Below are positions 50,429-58,710 of a stretch of DNA of 64,000 nucleotides, piece by piece; position 1 is the first letter of the stretch; every line of letters begins with the position of its first letter. The notes under the pieces are model-generated. The model worked only from the letters and a program-made list of their open reading frames with translations, was not told the origin of the DNA and did not search any database. The translations under genes and the position numbers were made by a program. The stretch is from Bacteroidales bacterium M7. Its GTDB lineage: Bacteria; Bacteroidota; Bacteroidia; Bacteroidales; Muribaculaceae. The stretch is from assembly GCA_001689515.1 (NCBI GenBank), contig LUJR01000009.1, forward strand, positions 124,001-188,000. The letters are read 5' to 3'.

Positions 50429-51820
50429 ATGAAACGTACTAAAATCAAAGATATCTTCGCGCCCGAGCTCATCGGGCGTGAAGTCAATGTAAAGGGTTGG
50501 GTGCGCACCCGCCGTGGCAACAAAAACGTGCAGTTTATCGCGCTCAACGATGGCTCTACGATCAAGAACATCCAGATAGTGCTCGACCTTGCCAAGTTTA
50601 CCGACGAGGAGATGCTCAAACTCATCACCACAGGCTCGAGCCTCGACGTGACAGGCAAGCTCGTAGAGTCGATGGGCAAAGGTCAGACTGCCGAAATCCA
50701 GGCAGAGAGCGTCACTGTGCTCGGCACAGCCGACCCTGAGGAATATCCTCTCCAGAAGAAGGGTCACACACTGGAGTTCCTTCGTGAGAAGGCACATCTG
50801 CGTCCCCGTACCAACACATTCGGGGCAGTGCTCCGCATACGCAGCACTCTCGCTTTCGCCATCCACAAGTTCTTCCAGGAACGCGGCTTCTTCTACCTCA
50901 ACACTCCGCTCATCACGGCGAGTGACTGCGAGGGTGCAGGTGCCATGTTCCAGGTGACCACTCTTGATGTGGAGAATCCTCCGCGTACAGAGGAGGGAAA
51001 GGTGGACTACTCACAGGATTTCTTTGGCAAACCGACCGCACTTACCGTTTCGGGTCAGCTTGAAGGTGAACTTGGAGCCACAGCTCTCGGTGCCATCTAT
51101 ACTTTCGGTCCTACTTTCCGCGCCGAAAACTCCAACACTCCGCGTCACCTCGCCGAGTTCTGGATGATAGAGCCGGAGATGGCATTCTATGACATCACCG
51201 ACAATATGGAGCTTGCCGAGGAGTTCATCAAGTATTGCATCCGCTATGCGCTTGACAATGCTGCCGACGATATCGAATTCCTCGCCCAGATGTATGACAA
51301 GGAGCTTATCGAGCGTCTCCATCATGTGCTTGACAACGATTTCGTGCGCCTGACCTACACCGAGGGCGTGAAGATACTCGAGGAGTCAGGCAAGAAGTTC
51401 GACTTCCCCGTATATTGGGGTGCCGACCTCCAGAGCGAGCACGAGCGCTACCTCGTTGAGGAGCATTTCAAGCGTCCTGTGATCCTGACCGATTATCCCA
51501 AGGAGATAAAGGCATTCTACATGAAGCAGAATGCCGACGGCAAGACCGTCCGCGCCATGGATGTCCTCTTCCCGAAAATCGGTGAGATCATCGGCGGCTC
51601 GGAGCGTGAAGAAAACTACGAACTGCTCACCCAGCGCATCGAGGAACTCAACATACCCATGAAGGACATGTGGTGGTATCTTGACACACGCCGCTTCGGC
51701 TCGGTCCCCCACTCAGGCTTCGGACTCGGATTCGAGCGTCTGGTGCTCTTCGTCACCGGCATGACCAACATCCGCGATGTAATCCCCTTCCCCCGCACCC
51801 CCGGCAACGCCGAATTCTAA
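50429..51820 (+). CDS. asnS: Asparaginyl-tRNA synthetase
   Basis: 463 residues. Class II synthetase with an OB-fold anticodon domain (residues 1-120, VNVKGWVRTRRGNKNVQFIAL), motif 2 FGPTFRAENSNTPRHLAEFWMIEPEMAF and motif 3 GFGLGFERLVLFVTGMTNIRDVIPFPRTPG. The class IIb pattern and the motif 3 sequence fit AsnRS. It is 32 bp behind the pseudouridine synthase gene. The last 60 bp are C-rich, then a perfect hairpin follows. Confidence 0.97.
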   Translation: MKRTKIKDIFAPELIGREVNVKGWVRTRRGNKNVQFIALNDGSTIKNIQIVLDLAKFTDEEMLKLITTGSSLDVTGKLVESMGKGQTAEIQAESVTVLGTADPEEYPLQKKGHTLEFLREKAHLRPRTNTFGAVLRIRSTLAFAIHKFFQERGFFYLNTPLITASDCEGAGAMFQVTTLDVENPPRTEEGKVDYSQDFFGKPTALTVSGQLEGELGATALGAIYTFGPTFRAENSNTPRHLAEFWMIEPEMAFYDITDNMELAEEFIKYCIRYALDNAADDIEFLAQMYDKELIERLHHVLDNDFVRLTYTEGVKILEESGKKFDFPVYWGADLQSEHERYLVEEHFKRPVILTDYPKEIKAFYMKQNADGKTVRAMDVLFPKIGEIIGGSEREENYELLTQRIEELNIPMKDMWWYLDTRRFGSVPHSGFGLGFERLVLFVTGMTNIRDVIPFPRTPGNAEF

Positions 51821-51842
51821 ATAAAGGTGAATAAATAAAGGG

Positions 51843-51871
51843 TATAGGGTCGCGACACTCGCGACCCTATA
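51843..51871 (+). terminator. Hairpin after asnS
   Basis: TATAGGGTCGCG (51843-51854) pairs perfectly with CGCGACCCTATA (51860-51871) around a 5-nt loop, followed by TCGTTTAAAAG. Likely terminator, 22 bp after the stop. Confidence 0.7.
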
Positions 51872-51882
51872 TCGTTTAAAAG

Positions 51883-52317
51883 TAGGGACGCGGCGTGCCG
51901 CGTCATCAAGCGGAATGATAGCATTGGCGTGAAGAGAGAGGGCACGTCGGAGACGTGCCAGTCGTGCGTAACCCCATGCACGGAGCGTCAGCGAACGTAC
52001 ATGGGGTTCGCGAATCAAGGGCTAAATCAACCTCGGAGAGGTTGTGACCCACCAGCTAATGCAATCAGCATAGGTATAGGTATGAAAGCGTGCCACAACC
52101 TCTCCGAGGTAGATTCTGAGGGCGTGTCGGGATCCCCATGAACGTTCGCTGACGCTCCGTGCATGGGGTTACGCACAGCTGATACGTCTCCGACGTATCT
52201 TTCTGCCAGCTAACACCTTAAAGTAAACACCACATAAACGTAGGGACGCGGCGTGCCGCGTCATCGCAAGAGCCGATGGTATCATAGCGTTTGATGACGC
52301 GACACGTCGCGTCCCTA
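51883..52317. repeat. Long composite palindromic element, copy C
   Basis: Opens with TAGGGACGCGGCGTGCCGCG and TCATC, closes with GATGACGCGACACGTCGCG and TCCCTACA, inverted. The payload has the same modules as copies A and D, in mirror order: CGTCGGAGACGTG, CCCCATGCACGGAGCGTCAG, ACCTCGGAGAGGTTGTG, spacer, CACAACCTCTCCGAGGT, then the inverse of the second and first modules. An extra TAGGGACGCGGCGTGCCGCG unit sits near 52241-52260. No gene; it fills 51821-52335. Confidence 0.85.
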
Positions 52318-52335
52318 CATGATTGGATTAATCAT

Positions 52336-52764
52336 ATGATTTGCAAAGCCACCATTACAGCCATCTCGAATGGCAGCCTGAAAGTCAAGACCCTCGCAGC
52401 CGCCTCAGGCTGCGGCGACTGCAATCTGGCTCAGTCATGTTGCAGCAGCAAGCCGTCAGCCACAGTTTCACGCTTCACCGTGAAAGTCGCCGACACAACC
52501 CCCTATAATATAGGTCAGGAAATCTACCTCGAGCAGTCAGGCGTAACCCGAACGCCTATGCTCATCTACGGCGTATTCCTCCCCCTCATAATCCTCGCCC
52601 TCCTCGTCATAGCCTTCCTCGACCACACCGATCCCACCCTCGGCATAACCCTCGGCATTATCGCCGTAGCCCTCTACTTCCTCGCCATGCGCAAACTCCA
52701 CGCCCCCCTCTCCCCACGCCCCCTCTGGCGCATCAAGACCCCCGGGGAAATACCAATGCTGTAG
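52336..52764 (+). CDS. RseC/SoxR-reducing-system-like membrane protein
   Basis: 142 residues from the ATG at 52336; the open frame to 52291 lies in the repeat and is rejected. Cysteines ASGCGDCNLAQSCC (Cx2C...CC) near residues 25-40, then beta strands, and two membrane segments (LIYGVFLPLIILALLVIAFL and ITLGIIAVALYFLAM), the RseC layout. In Bacteroides this gene normally opens the rnf operon; here the next gene is on the other strand, so it is an orphan. The second half is extremely C-rich on the coding strand. Confidence 0.85.
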   Translation: MICKATITAISNGSLKVKTLAAASGCGDCNLAQSCCSSKPSATVSRFTVKVADTTPYNIGQEIYLEQSGVTRTPMLIYGVFLPLIILALLVIAFLDHTDPTLGITLGIIAVALYFLAMRKLHAPLSPRPLWRIKTPGEIPML

Positions 52765-52783
52765 GGACATGCCGTGGCATGTC
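52760..52783. repeat. REP palindrome, single
   Basis: TGTAGGGACATGCCGTGGCA then TGTC starting within the last codons of the RseC-like gene (stop at 52762-52764 overlaps the TGTAG). Confidence 0.8.
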
Positions 52784-52935
52784 TGCCATCCACAAGCCCC
52801 CTATAGGATTGTAGAAAACATAAATGTCACGCGTTTTTCCACGCCATGCAGGCGCGGTGTTAACCGCGAGCGTTAGGTTAACACCCTCCTAACATGTGTG
52901 CCTCCTATGGAGGCATTCTTTGTGATGCCGATGGG

Positions 52936-55068
52936 TTAGCGGCCGGCGGCTGAGGAGGTCATGGACTCGGCTCCGGCATCGATGAGTTTCTTGGCTCCTT
53001 GTTTTTGTTTGCCCCACTGGAGATTGTAGGTGATTTTGATTACGCCCATGCGCTCTATGAAATCGGAGCGCATGATCTGGTGGTAGGAGTAGTAGCGGTT
53101 GAGCTGGGTGTTTTCTTGGTTGTAGCGACCGAAGGGCATCATCAAGCCGGCACCGAATTGCCAGTTGCGCCAGGTGTAGTTAAGCATGATGGAGTTGAAC
53201 GACTCCTGACGGCTGAGTATTTCGCCTGTCAGGTCGGTGTTTGCCCGCATATAGGAGAATATGAGCTGGAATCCCCAGTGTGAGGCTATGGCATCCACGT
53301 TGCCGCTCCATGAGGTGTTGTGATGGCTGTAGCCGGGACCGCTTGAATAGTTGCGAGTCATGCGCAGGTAGCCGTCGACCGACAGCCAGTCGGGGATGAT
53401 GTCTACGGAGGCAGAGACTTGCCACCACCACATGCTGTTGCTGTGACCGTTGGTAAAGGTCTTGATGAGGTGGTCGGCATCGTTCCAGTAGTATGTCGGA
53501 GCGATGGAGTTGTCAGATGTGCTCCAGTACCCCAACTGCAGCGACGAGTTTATGCGCTTGAAGCTTTGTGCCCAGTTGATAGAGGTGTTCCATATGCTGT
53601 AGCTACGGAGGTCGGGGTTGCCTGTCTGATACTGGAAGCGGTCAATCTGCTGCATGGTCGGATTGGTTTCGCTCAGCGAAGGTGTGCGTGTGTAGGTACG
53701 GGCTGTCAGGCGCAGAGTCGACCAATCTTTGCGCCATGTCACTGTCAGTTGCGGTTTGGCATGCCATGAGTGCATCGAGCGGTCTGTTTCACGCATGCGT
53801 TGTTCGTCATATTCAGCTCCGATGCCTACGGTGGCAGTCACCGGACCGAGCATCTGCATATATTCTGCGAATCCATACAGCTTGTTTTGCCGCTGGTGGT
53901 ATACGGCGTTGTCAGATGTCACGTAGGTAGAGCGGTTGAAATAGCCGTTCCATTTAAGTCCGGCTGTCAGTCGCGACTTGCGCCACTGGCGTATGTAGTC
54001 GGTCTCTAATCCGAAACTCCAGTTGTTGTCATGAATCTGTGTGCCGATGTCCGTGACAGGGGTGCCGTCAGATGCAAGGTACTCGTCATATGCCGATTCG
54101 GAACGGCTCTTAGTGTAACGAGCCACGAAGTCTACTACGATTGACTGTCGTTCGCCTATTTTCTTGTCAAGATACAGGTTGAGTGACGGGACTGTAAACG
54201 GATTCCAGTTCTCTACCGACAGATACAGTGGATCGATCGCCGTCGGGGTGCCATTGGTCGGCTTGAATGTAGACGTGAGAAGTCCGTCGTAACCAAACGA
54301 GTTGGGAGTCTGATGGGAGAGATTCAATGCGGCATAAAATGTCGTCTTGTCGGGGTCAACGTAACTGTAATCCACCGTAGCCCAAAGCTGGTTGTTGTTG
54401 TACATCCCGCCTACAGGGCTTTCCTGACGGAGCAGGGTAGAGCCATCAGGAAATGTCACCTTCTCGTCATATTCGCGATACATCGCTAACCGTTTGCGCA
54501 GCTGGTCCTGCACCGACAGCCCGAACTGCCCCTTGCCGCGGTTGAGCTTGAGACTCGCAAACAGGTTGCCTGACGGCTTGGCTTGCATCCAGTACATCAC
54601 ATCCGTCATTAGCGAACCGCCGACAGTGGGATTGCGTACGATAAAGTCAAGCACAGCATTCGCGTCATTGTAGCGCAACCCCGGATTCTCGTGATACTCC
54701 ACCCTGACGATGCTCTCGGGCAGAAGGGTCTTGACCTCGTTGATGGTGGCTTCGCGTCCGTTGATGCGTAGCTGTACCGCACCCGATGGATTGGTGACCG
54801 ACTCCATCACAGGGTTGACCACCACGGTAGGTATCTGCATATTCTGGAGCAGTGTCAGTCCGTTGTTTGAGTGCTCCCGGGCATCGTCAGACGGGATGAA
54901 CAAGTCTCGGTCAGCCTTGTGTATGACAGGCGAGGCCTTTACCACAACCTCTGCGAGCTGGTGGCTGCCGACACTGTCGGCAGGGTTGCTGTCAGTCTGA
55001 CTGAGGGCATTTATGGATGAAAAGGCAGTTACCGCCACCACACATAGGATAGTCTTCATAATCTGCAT
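52936..55068 (-). CDS. Outer-membrane barrel protein, plug-bearing (beta-brl_3 type)
   Basis: 710 residues with a signal peptide (MKTILCVVAVTAFSSINALS; two further codons upstream). No carboxypeptidase-regulatory domain; it goes straight to ESHQLAEVVVKASPVIHKAD and a plug-like domain (VQLRINGREATINEVKTLLP, then RVEYHENPGLRYNDANAVLDFIV), followed by a barrel rich in Trp/Tyr strands. It is the same family as the protein at 27990-30326 but not a close copy. No SusD partner. Ligand unknown. Confidence 0.83.
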   Translation of the reverse strand: MQIMKTILCVVAVTAFSSINALSQTDSNPADSVGSHQLAEVVVKASPVIHKADRDLFIPSDDAREHSNNGLTLLQNMQIPTVVVNPVMESVTNPSGAVQLRINGREATINEVKTLLPESIVRVEYHENPGLRYNDANAVLDFIVRNPTVGGSLMTDVMYWMQAKPSGNLFASLKLNRGKGQFGLSVQDQLRKRLAMYREYDEKVTFPDGSTLLRQESPVGGMYNNNQLWATVDYSYVDPDKTTFYAALNLSHQTPNSFGYDGLLTSTFKPTNGTPTAIDPLYLSVENWNPFTVPSLNLYLDKKIGERQSIVVDFVARYTKSRSESAYDEYLASDGTPVTDIGTQIHDNNWSFGLETDYIRQWRKSRLTAGLKWNGYFNRSTYVTSDNAVYHQRQNKLYGFAEYMQMLGPVTATVGIGAEYDEQRMRETDRSMHSWHAKPQLTVTWRKDWSTLRLTARTYTRTPSLSETNPTMQQIDRFQYQTGNPDLRSYSIWNTSINWAQSFKRINSSLQLGYWSTSDNSIAPTYYWNDADHLIKTFTNGHSNSMWWWQVSASVDIIPDWLSVDGYLRMTRNYSSGPGYSHHNTSWSGNVDAIASHWGFQLIFSYMRANTDLTGEILSRQESFNSIMLNYTWRNWQFGAGLMMPFGRYNQENTQLNRYYSYHQIMRSDFIERMGVIKITYNLQWGKQKQGAKKLIDAGAESMTSSAAGR

Positions 55069-55147
55069 CTAACATTTTGTATCTGTACGTTAGATGCAGC
55101 GACGGCGCAAAAGGTTGCACCATGCACGCAAAAGATGCAGATGAATT

Positions 55148-55239
55148 GTAGGGACATGCCATGGCATGTCAGCCAACATCCCAGCCATCCAATCCGCTAT
55201 CAGGCAGCATTTTCTGACATGCCATGGCATGTCCCTACC
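55148..55239. repeat. REPIN-like doublet
   Basis: TGTAGGGACATGCCATGGCA and TGTC facing GACATGCCATGGCATGTCCC and TA, 92 bp end to end. A further palindrome GGTCGCTACATGTAGCGACC lies at about 55313-55332. No gene in 55069-55359. Confidence 0.85.
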
Positions 55240-55359
55240 AGCCGGGTGAAATTTCCAGTTCTGCACTCCTCACATCACGCCGCTTTTGTATGTTCATGGG
55301 GTGGTTGGGGGCGGTCGCTACATGTAGCGACCCTACTGTGTCACGGTTGCGCATGGGAT

Positions 55360-56046
55360 TCAGGACATGGTGGGCTTGGAGTGGGTGACTGCATCGGTGA
55401 CGTAGACGCAGAATACGGGGAAGAGCATCAGACCCTCGGCGGCGAGGACTACGGCGAGGATTTTGCCTATGGGGGTGATGGCGTTTATGGCACTGCCACA
55501 TGTTGTCAGGTCCATGCAAGCCCAGTATAGAGCTGTCCAGTAGTCGGTGACAGCTGGGTTGACGTAGTGTTCCTCAAGGTAGAACATCATGCTGCCGAAG
55601 TAGATGGATGCCACCAATATCATCAGGTAGCTGAAAAACAGCCCTTTGATCCAGCTCTTTGACATGGCTCCTGTCACGATGCTCAGCGCATAGACTGCGC
55701 GTATGACGGGGACGAAGCGGAGAAAATAATGTACCTGCGGAGACACCTGGATGTCATAGTGCACGATGATGCTCAGATAGGGTACACATATTATGAGAAA
55801 CAGGAAGTGACTTATCCATTCCCATGTAGTGAAATGGCGTTTTATGACCATCTCGGCGACAATGGAAAGGATAAACAGGATGCAGATCCAGAACTGCGCT
55901 TTCAGATATCCCTCGCTGGATATGAACGAGATATTGTTGAGCGCATCATATGTGATGTAACTTATCAGCAGTGCTGCCAATGCGATGACGAAGAGATGGA
56001 TGGCATGCAGTGCGCGGTTTTCGGTAACAGGGTCGTTGATTGTCAT
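55360..56046 (-). CDS. Channel-like membrane protein with unusual filter
   Basis: 228 residues. Membrane segments: ALHAIHLFVIALAALLISYIT, FWICILFILSIVAEMVI, HFLFLIICVPYLSIIVHY, FLRFVPVIRAVYALSI (voltage-sensor S4-like, with few Arg), WIKGLFFSYLMILVASIYFG, then the pore-loop region YWTALYWACMDLTTCGSAINAITPIGK and the last segment ILAVVLAAEGLMLFPVFCVYV. This is the layout of a six-segment ion channel; the usual TVGYGD filter is replaced by TTCGSAIN, so ion selectivity cannot be assumed. Common in Bacteroides as ion transporter. Confidence 0.72.
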   Translation of the reverse strand: MTINDPVTENRALHAIHLFVIALAALLISYITYDALNNISFISSEGYLKAQFWICILFILSIVAEMVIKRHFTTWEWISHFLFLIICVPYLSIIVHYDIQVSPQVHYFLRFVPVIRAVYALSIVTGAMSKSWIKGLFFSYLMILVASIYFGSMMFYLEEHYVNPAVTDYWTALYWACMDLTTCGSAINAITPIGKILAVVLAAEGLMLFPVFCVYVTDAVTHSKPTMS

Positions 56047-56087
56047 ACCTTAAAAACGCCTGTTGCCGAATTTTTGTTTTGCCTGTT

Positions 56088-57503
56088 TCAGACATCTCTG
56101 CGTTCCAGACGCACGACATTCTCGACATGCTGGGTGTGCGGGAACATGTCGACGGGCTGCACTGCTGTGACGCGGTATTTGGCATCAAGGAGCTGGAGGT
56201 CACGCGCCTGTGTGGCAGGATTGCAGCTGACGTAGACGATGCGGCGCGGTGCGGCATTGAGGATGACGTTGACCACATCTTCGTGCATGCCTGCACGTGG
56301 GGGGTCAACAATCATGACATCAGGTCTGCCGTGCTCGGTGATGAAGCTATCGGTCAGCACGTCTTTCATGTCGCCGGCATAAAACTCGGTGTTGTCAAGT
56401 CCGTTGACACGGGCGTTGAGCTTGGCATCCTCGATGGCTTCGGGGACATACTCGATGCCAATGACGTGGCGGCAATGCGATGCCACGAAGTTGGCTATGG
56501 TGCCTGTGCCTGTGTAGAGGTCATAGACGAGTTCGTCGCCTGTCAGTCCGGCGAAGTCGCGGGTCACGCCATAGAGCCGTTCGGCTTGACGAGAGTTGGT
56601 CTGATAGAAAGACTTGGCTCCGATGCGGAAACGCAGGTCACCCATCGCCTCCTCGATATACTCGCGACCAGAGTGGAGCAACACCTCCTGGTCGCCGATG
56701 GTGTCGTTGACCTTGGTGTTGATGATGTAGAGCAGCGACGTGATGCGTGGGAAACGCTCACGCACGGCATCAAGCAGACGGTAGATGTTTTCGCGTTCGT
56801 CACGGCCGAACACCATAACAACCATCACCTCTCCTGTGGAGGCGATGCGTATCATCAGCGTGCGGAGCAGTCCCTCCTGATTGCGGATGTCGTAGAATGA
56901 CATGCCATTGTCACGTGCAAACTGCTTGACAAACAGGCGCAGTTCGTTGCCGAAATCGTCTTGCAGGTGACAGCAGTCTATATCGAGCACCTTGTCAAAC
57001 GCCCCGGGGATATGGAAACCAGCGGCTGTCATGTCATCTGGCACTTCGCCGCTGCGTATCTGGTCATAGGTGAGCCATTTCTTTGCGGAGAAGGTGTATT
57101 CCATCTTGTTGCGGTAACACCATATTTCCTCCGATCCGATGATGGGAGAGATTTCGGGCAGTTCGATCTTGGCGAGGCGTGTCAGCGCATCTGTCACCTG
57201 TTGCTGCTTGTACTTGAGCTGGTATTCGTAGGGGAGATGTTGCCAACGGCATCCTCCGCAGAGGGTGAAGTGGGAGCAGCGCGGAGCCACGCGGATGTCG
57301 GAGGGCTTGACCATGCGCGTGATATGCCCCTCGGCATATGATTTCTTTTTCTTGTCGAGCTTGACATCCACTATATCGCCGGGTGCGCCATAGGGTATAA
57401 ACACCACCATGTCGTCCACACGGGCTATGCTCTTGCCCTCGGCAGCCACCGAGGTTATCTCCACATCGTTGAGTTCAGGTAACAGTTTGCGTTTGCGTGC
57501 CAT
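56088..57503 (-). CDS. rlmD: 23S rRNA (uracil-C5)-methyltransferase RlmD
   Basis: 471 residues from the ATG at 57503 (MARKRKLLPEL); an upstream ATG at 57524 adds 7 residues. TRAM domain at the N-terminus, the 4Fe-4S cysteine cluster CSHFTLCGGCRWQHLPYEYQ, SAM-binding YDLYTGTGTIANFVA, the motif DPPRAGMHEDVV, and the nucleophile in VSCNPATQARDLQLL. RumA/RlmD methylates U1939 of 23S rRNA; the RlmCD-type choice between U747 and U1939 is not settled by sequence alone. Confidence 0.93.
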   Translation of the reverse strand: MARKRKLLPELNDVEITSVAAEGKSIARVDDMVVFIPYGAPGDIVDVKLDKKKKSYAEGHITRMVKPSDIRVAPRCSHFTLCGGCRWQHLPYEYQLKYKQQQVTDALTRLAKIELPEISPIIGSEEIWCYRNKMEYTFSAKKWLTYDQIRSGEVPDDMTAAGFHIPGAFDKVLDIDCCHLQDDFGNELRLFVKQFARDNGMSFYDIRNQEGLLRTLMIRIASTGEVMVVMVFGRDERENIYRLLDAVRERFPRITSLLYIINTKVNDTIGDQEVLLHSGREYIEEAMGDLRFRIGAKSFYQTNSRQAERLYGVTRDFAGLTGDELVYDLYTGTGTIANFVASHCRHVIGIEYVPEAIEDAKLNARVNGLDNTEFYAGDMKDVLTDSFITEHGRPDVMIVDPPRAGMHEDVVNVILNAAPRRIVYVSCNPATQARDLQLLDAKYRVTAVQPVDMFPHTQHVENVVRLERRDV

Positions 57504-57563
57504 CGTAACAGTAAATTTGCCCACAAAATTAGTGAAAAATCCAGAAAAAATTACACTATCAGA

Positions 57564-58469
57564 TTAATGGCTGGAGGATTTTGTCGGTTCCATGTGGATA
57601 CCTACGTAGGTGGCTTGACCGTATTTTTCTTTGAGGTTTTTTTCTATGTTTGAGGCTATTTCGTGGGCTTCGCGGAGGGTGAGGGTTCCGTCCATTTTCA
57701 CATGAACGTCTATGGCTATGTTGGGACCGATGTGGCGGGTGCGCAGGCGGTGATAGCCTGACACGCCGGGCGTGCTCGTTATGATTGTTTCGATGTCGGT
57801 TATGTCGCTGTCGGGCAGCGATTTTTCCATTAACTCATCTATGCCGGGTTTCATCAGTGAAAAGGCGGCTTTGAGGATGAATCCGCTGACTACCACTGCG
57901 GCTATGGGGTCAAGCACAATCCAGTCTTTGCCCAGAAACATGGCACCTCCGATGCCTATCAGCGTGGCTATGGATGTCATCGCATCACTGCGGTGGTGCC
58001 AGGCATTGGCTACCAATGCCGGTGAATTGATGCCTTTCCCGGCATGGACTGTGTAGCGGTACAGTCCCTCCTTGGCGATGATGGAGATGACGGCGGCAGC
58101 GAGAGCCAGCATAGTAGGAGACTCTAAAGTCTCGCCACGGACGAAAAAGCCTATCGTCTTGTCTATGCCGTTCCATCCCAACCAGATGCCGACACCGCCT
58201 AAAAGAAGTCCGACAATCACCGATGCAAGGGTCTCATACTTGCCGTGCCCGTAGTTGTGGTCTTTGTCAACCGGCTTACCGGCTATCCTCACAAAGAGAA
58301 TCACCACAATGTCAGTGATGAAGTCGGAAAGCGAATGCACCGCGTCGGCAATCATTGCCGAACTGTGCCCCAGCACACCAGCCACAAACTTGAAGATCAG
58401 CAACAGGAAATTGACCACGCTGCCAATCAGTGTCACCTTATATATTTTCTTTTCTCTGTCGTCTGCCAT
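57564..58469 (-). CDS. Cation diffusion facilitator (Zn/Fe/Mn efflux)
   Basis: 301 residues with six membrane segments. Metal-site residues in HSSAMIADAVHSLSDFITD and DKDHNYGHGKYET (first CDF motif HNYGHGK), then AWHHRSDAMTSIATLIGIGG (HxxxD of segment 5). The C-terminal domain (LRTRHIGPNIAIDVHVKMDG) is the usual cytoplasmic dimer part. Exports divalent cations; the metal is not predictable. Confidence 0.95.
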   Translation of the reverse strand: MADDREKKIYKVTLIGSVVNFLLLIFKFVAGVLGHSSAMIADAVHSLSDFITDIVVILFVRIAGKPVDKDHNYGHGKYETLASVIVGLLLGGVGIWLGWNGIDKTIGFFVRGETLESPTMLALAAAVISIIAKEGLYRYTVHAGKGINSPALVANAWHHRSDAMTSIATLIGIGGAMFLGKDWIVLDPIAAVVVSGFILKAAFSLMKPGIDELMEKSLPDSDITDIETIITSTPGVSGYHRLRTRHIGPNIAIDVHVKMDGTLTLREAHEIASNIEKNLKEKYGQATYVGIHMEPTKSSSH

Positions 58470-58594
58470 TTATAGTACAAGTGAAAAAGCGAAATGAATT
58501 TAGATTATAATTATGTTTGTAAAATTACGCAATTTAATCTTAATTACAAGAATTGTGGAGATTAGAGATAAACGCAAGGCATCAATAAGATAGC

Positions 58595-58634
58595 CATAAG
58601 TCCCTCCGACCACTAGTGCCCTTTGGGACTTATG
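58595..58634. terminator. Hairpin between CDF and htpG genes
   Basis: CATAAGTCCC (58595-58604) pairs with GGGACTTATG (58625-58634), loop 20 nt. It lies between htpG (stop 58711) and the CDF gene (start 58469), upstream of the latter. Confidence 0.45.
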
Positions 58635-58649
58635 ATAGTCTTGATATGA

Positions 58650-58685
58650 CAAAGCGCGGGCAGCTGGTGGGCTGTCCGCGCTTTG
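58650..58685 (-). terminator. Terminator of htpG
   Basis: CAAAGCGCGG (58650-58659) pairs with CCGCGCTTTG (58676-58685), extended by CAG/CTG inside. On the minus strand the stem is preceded by AAAACG and ends TTTGTCATA. It lies 25 bp after the htpG stop. Confidence 0.8.
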
Positions 58686-58710
58686 CGTTTTGTATAGGAG
58701 TGTGTGAGTA

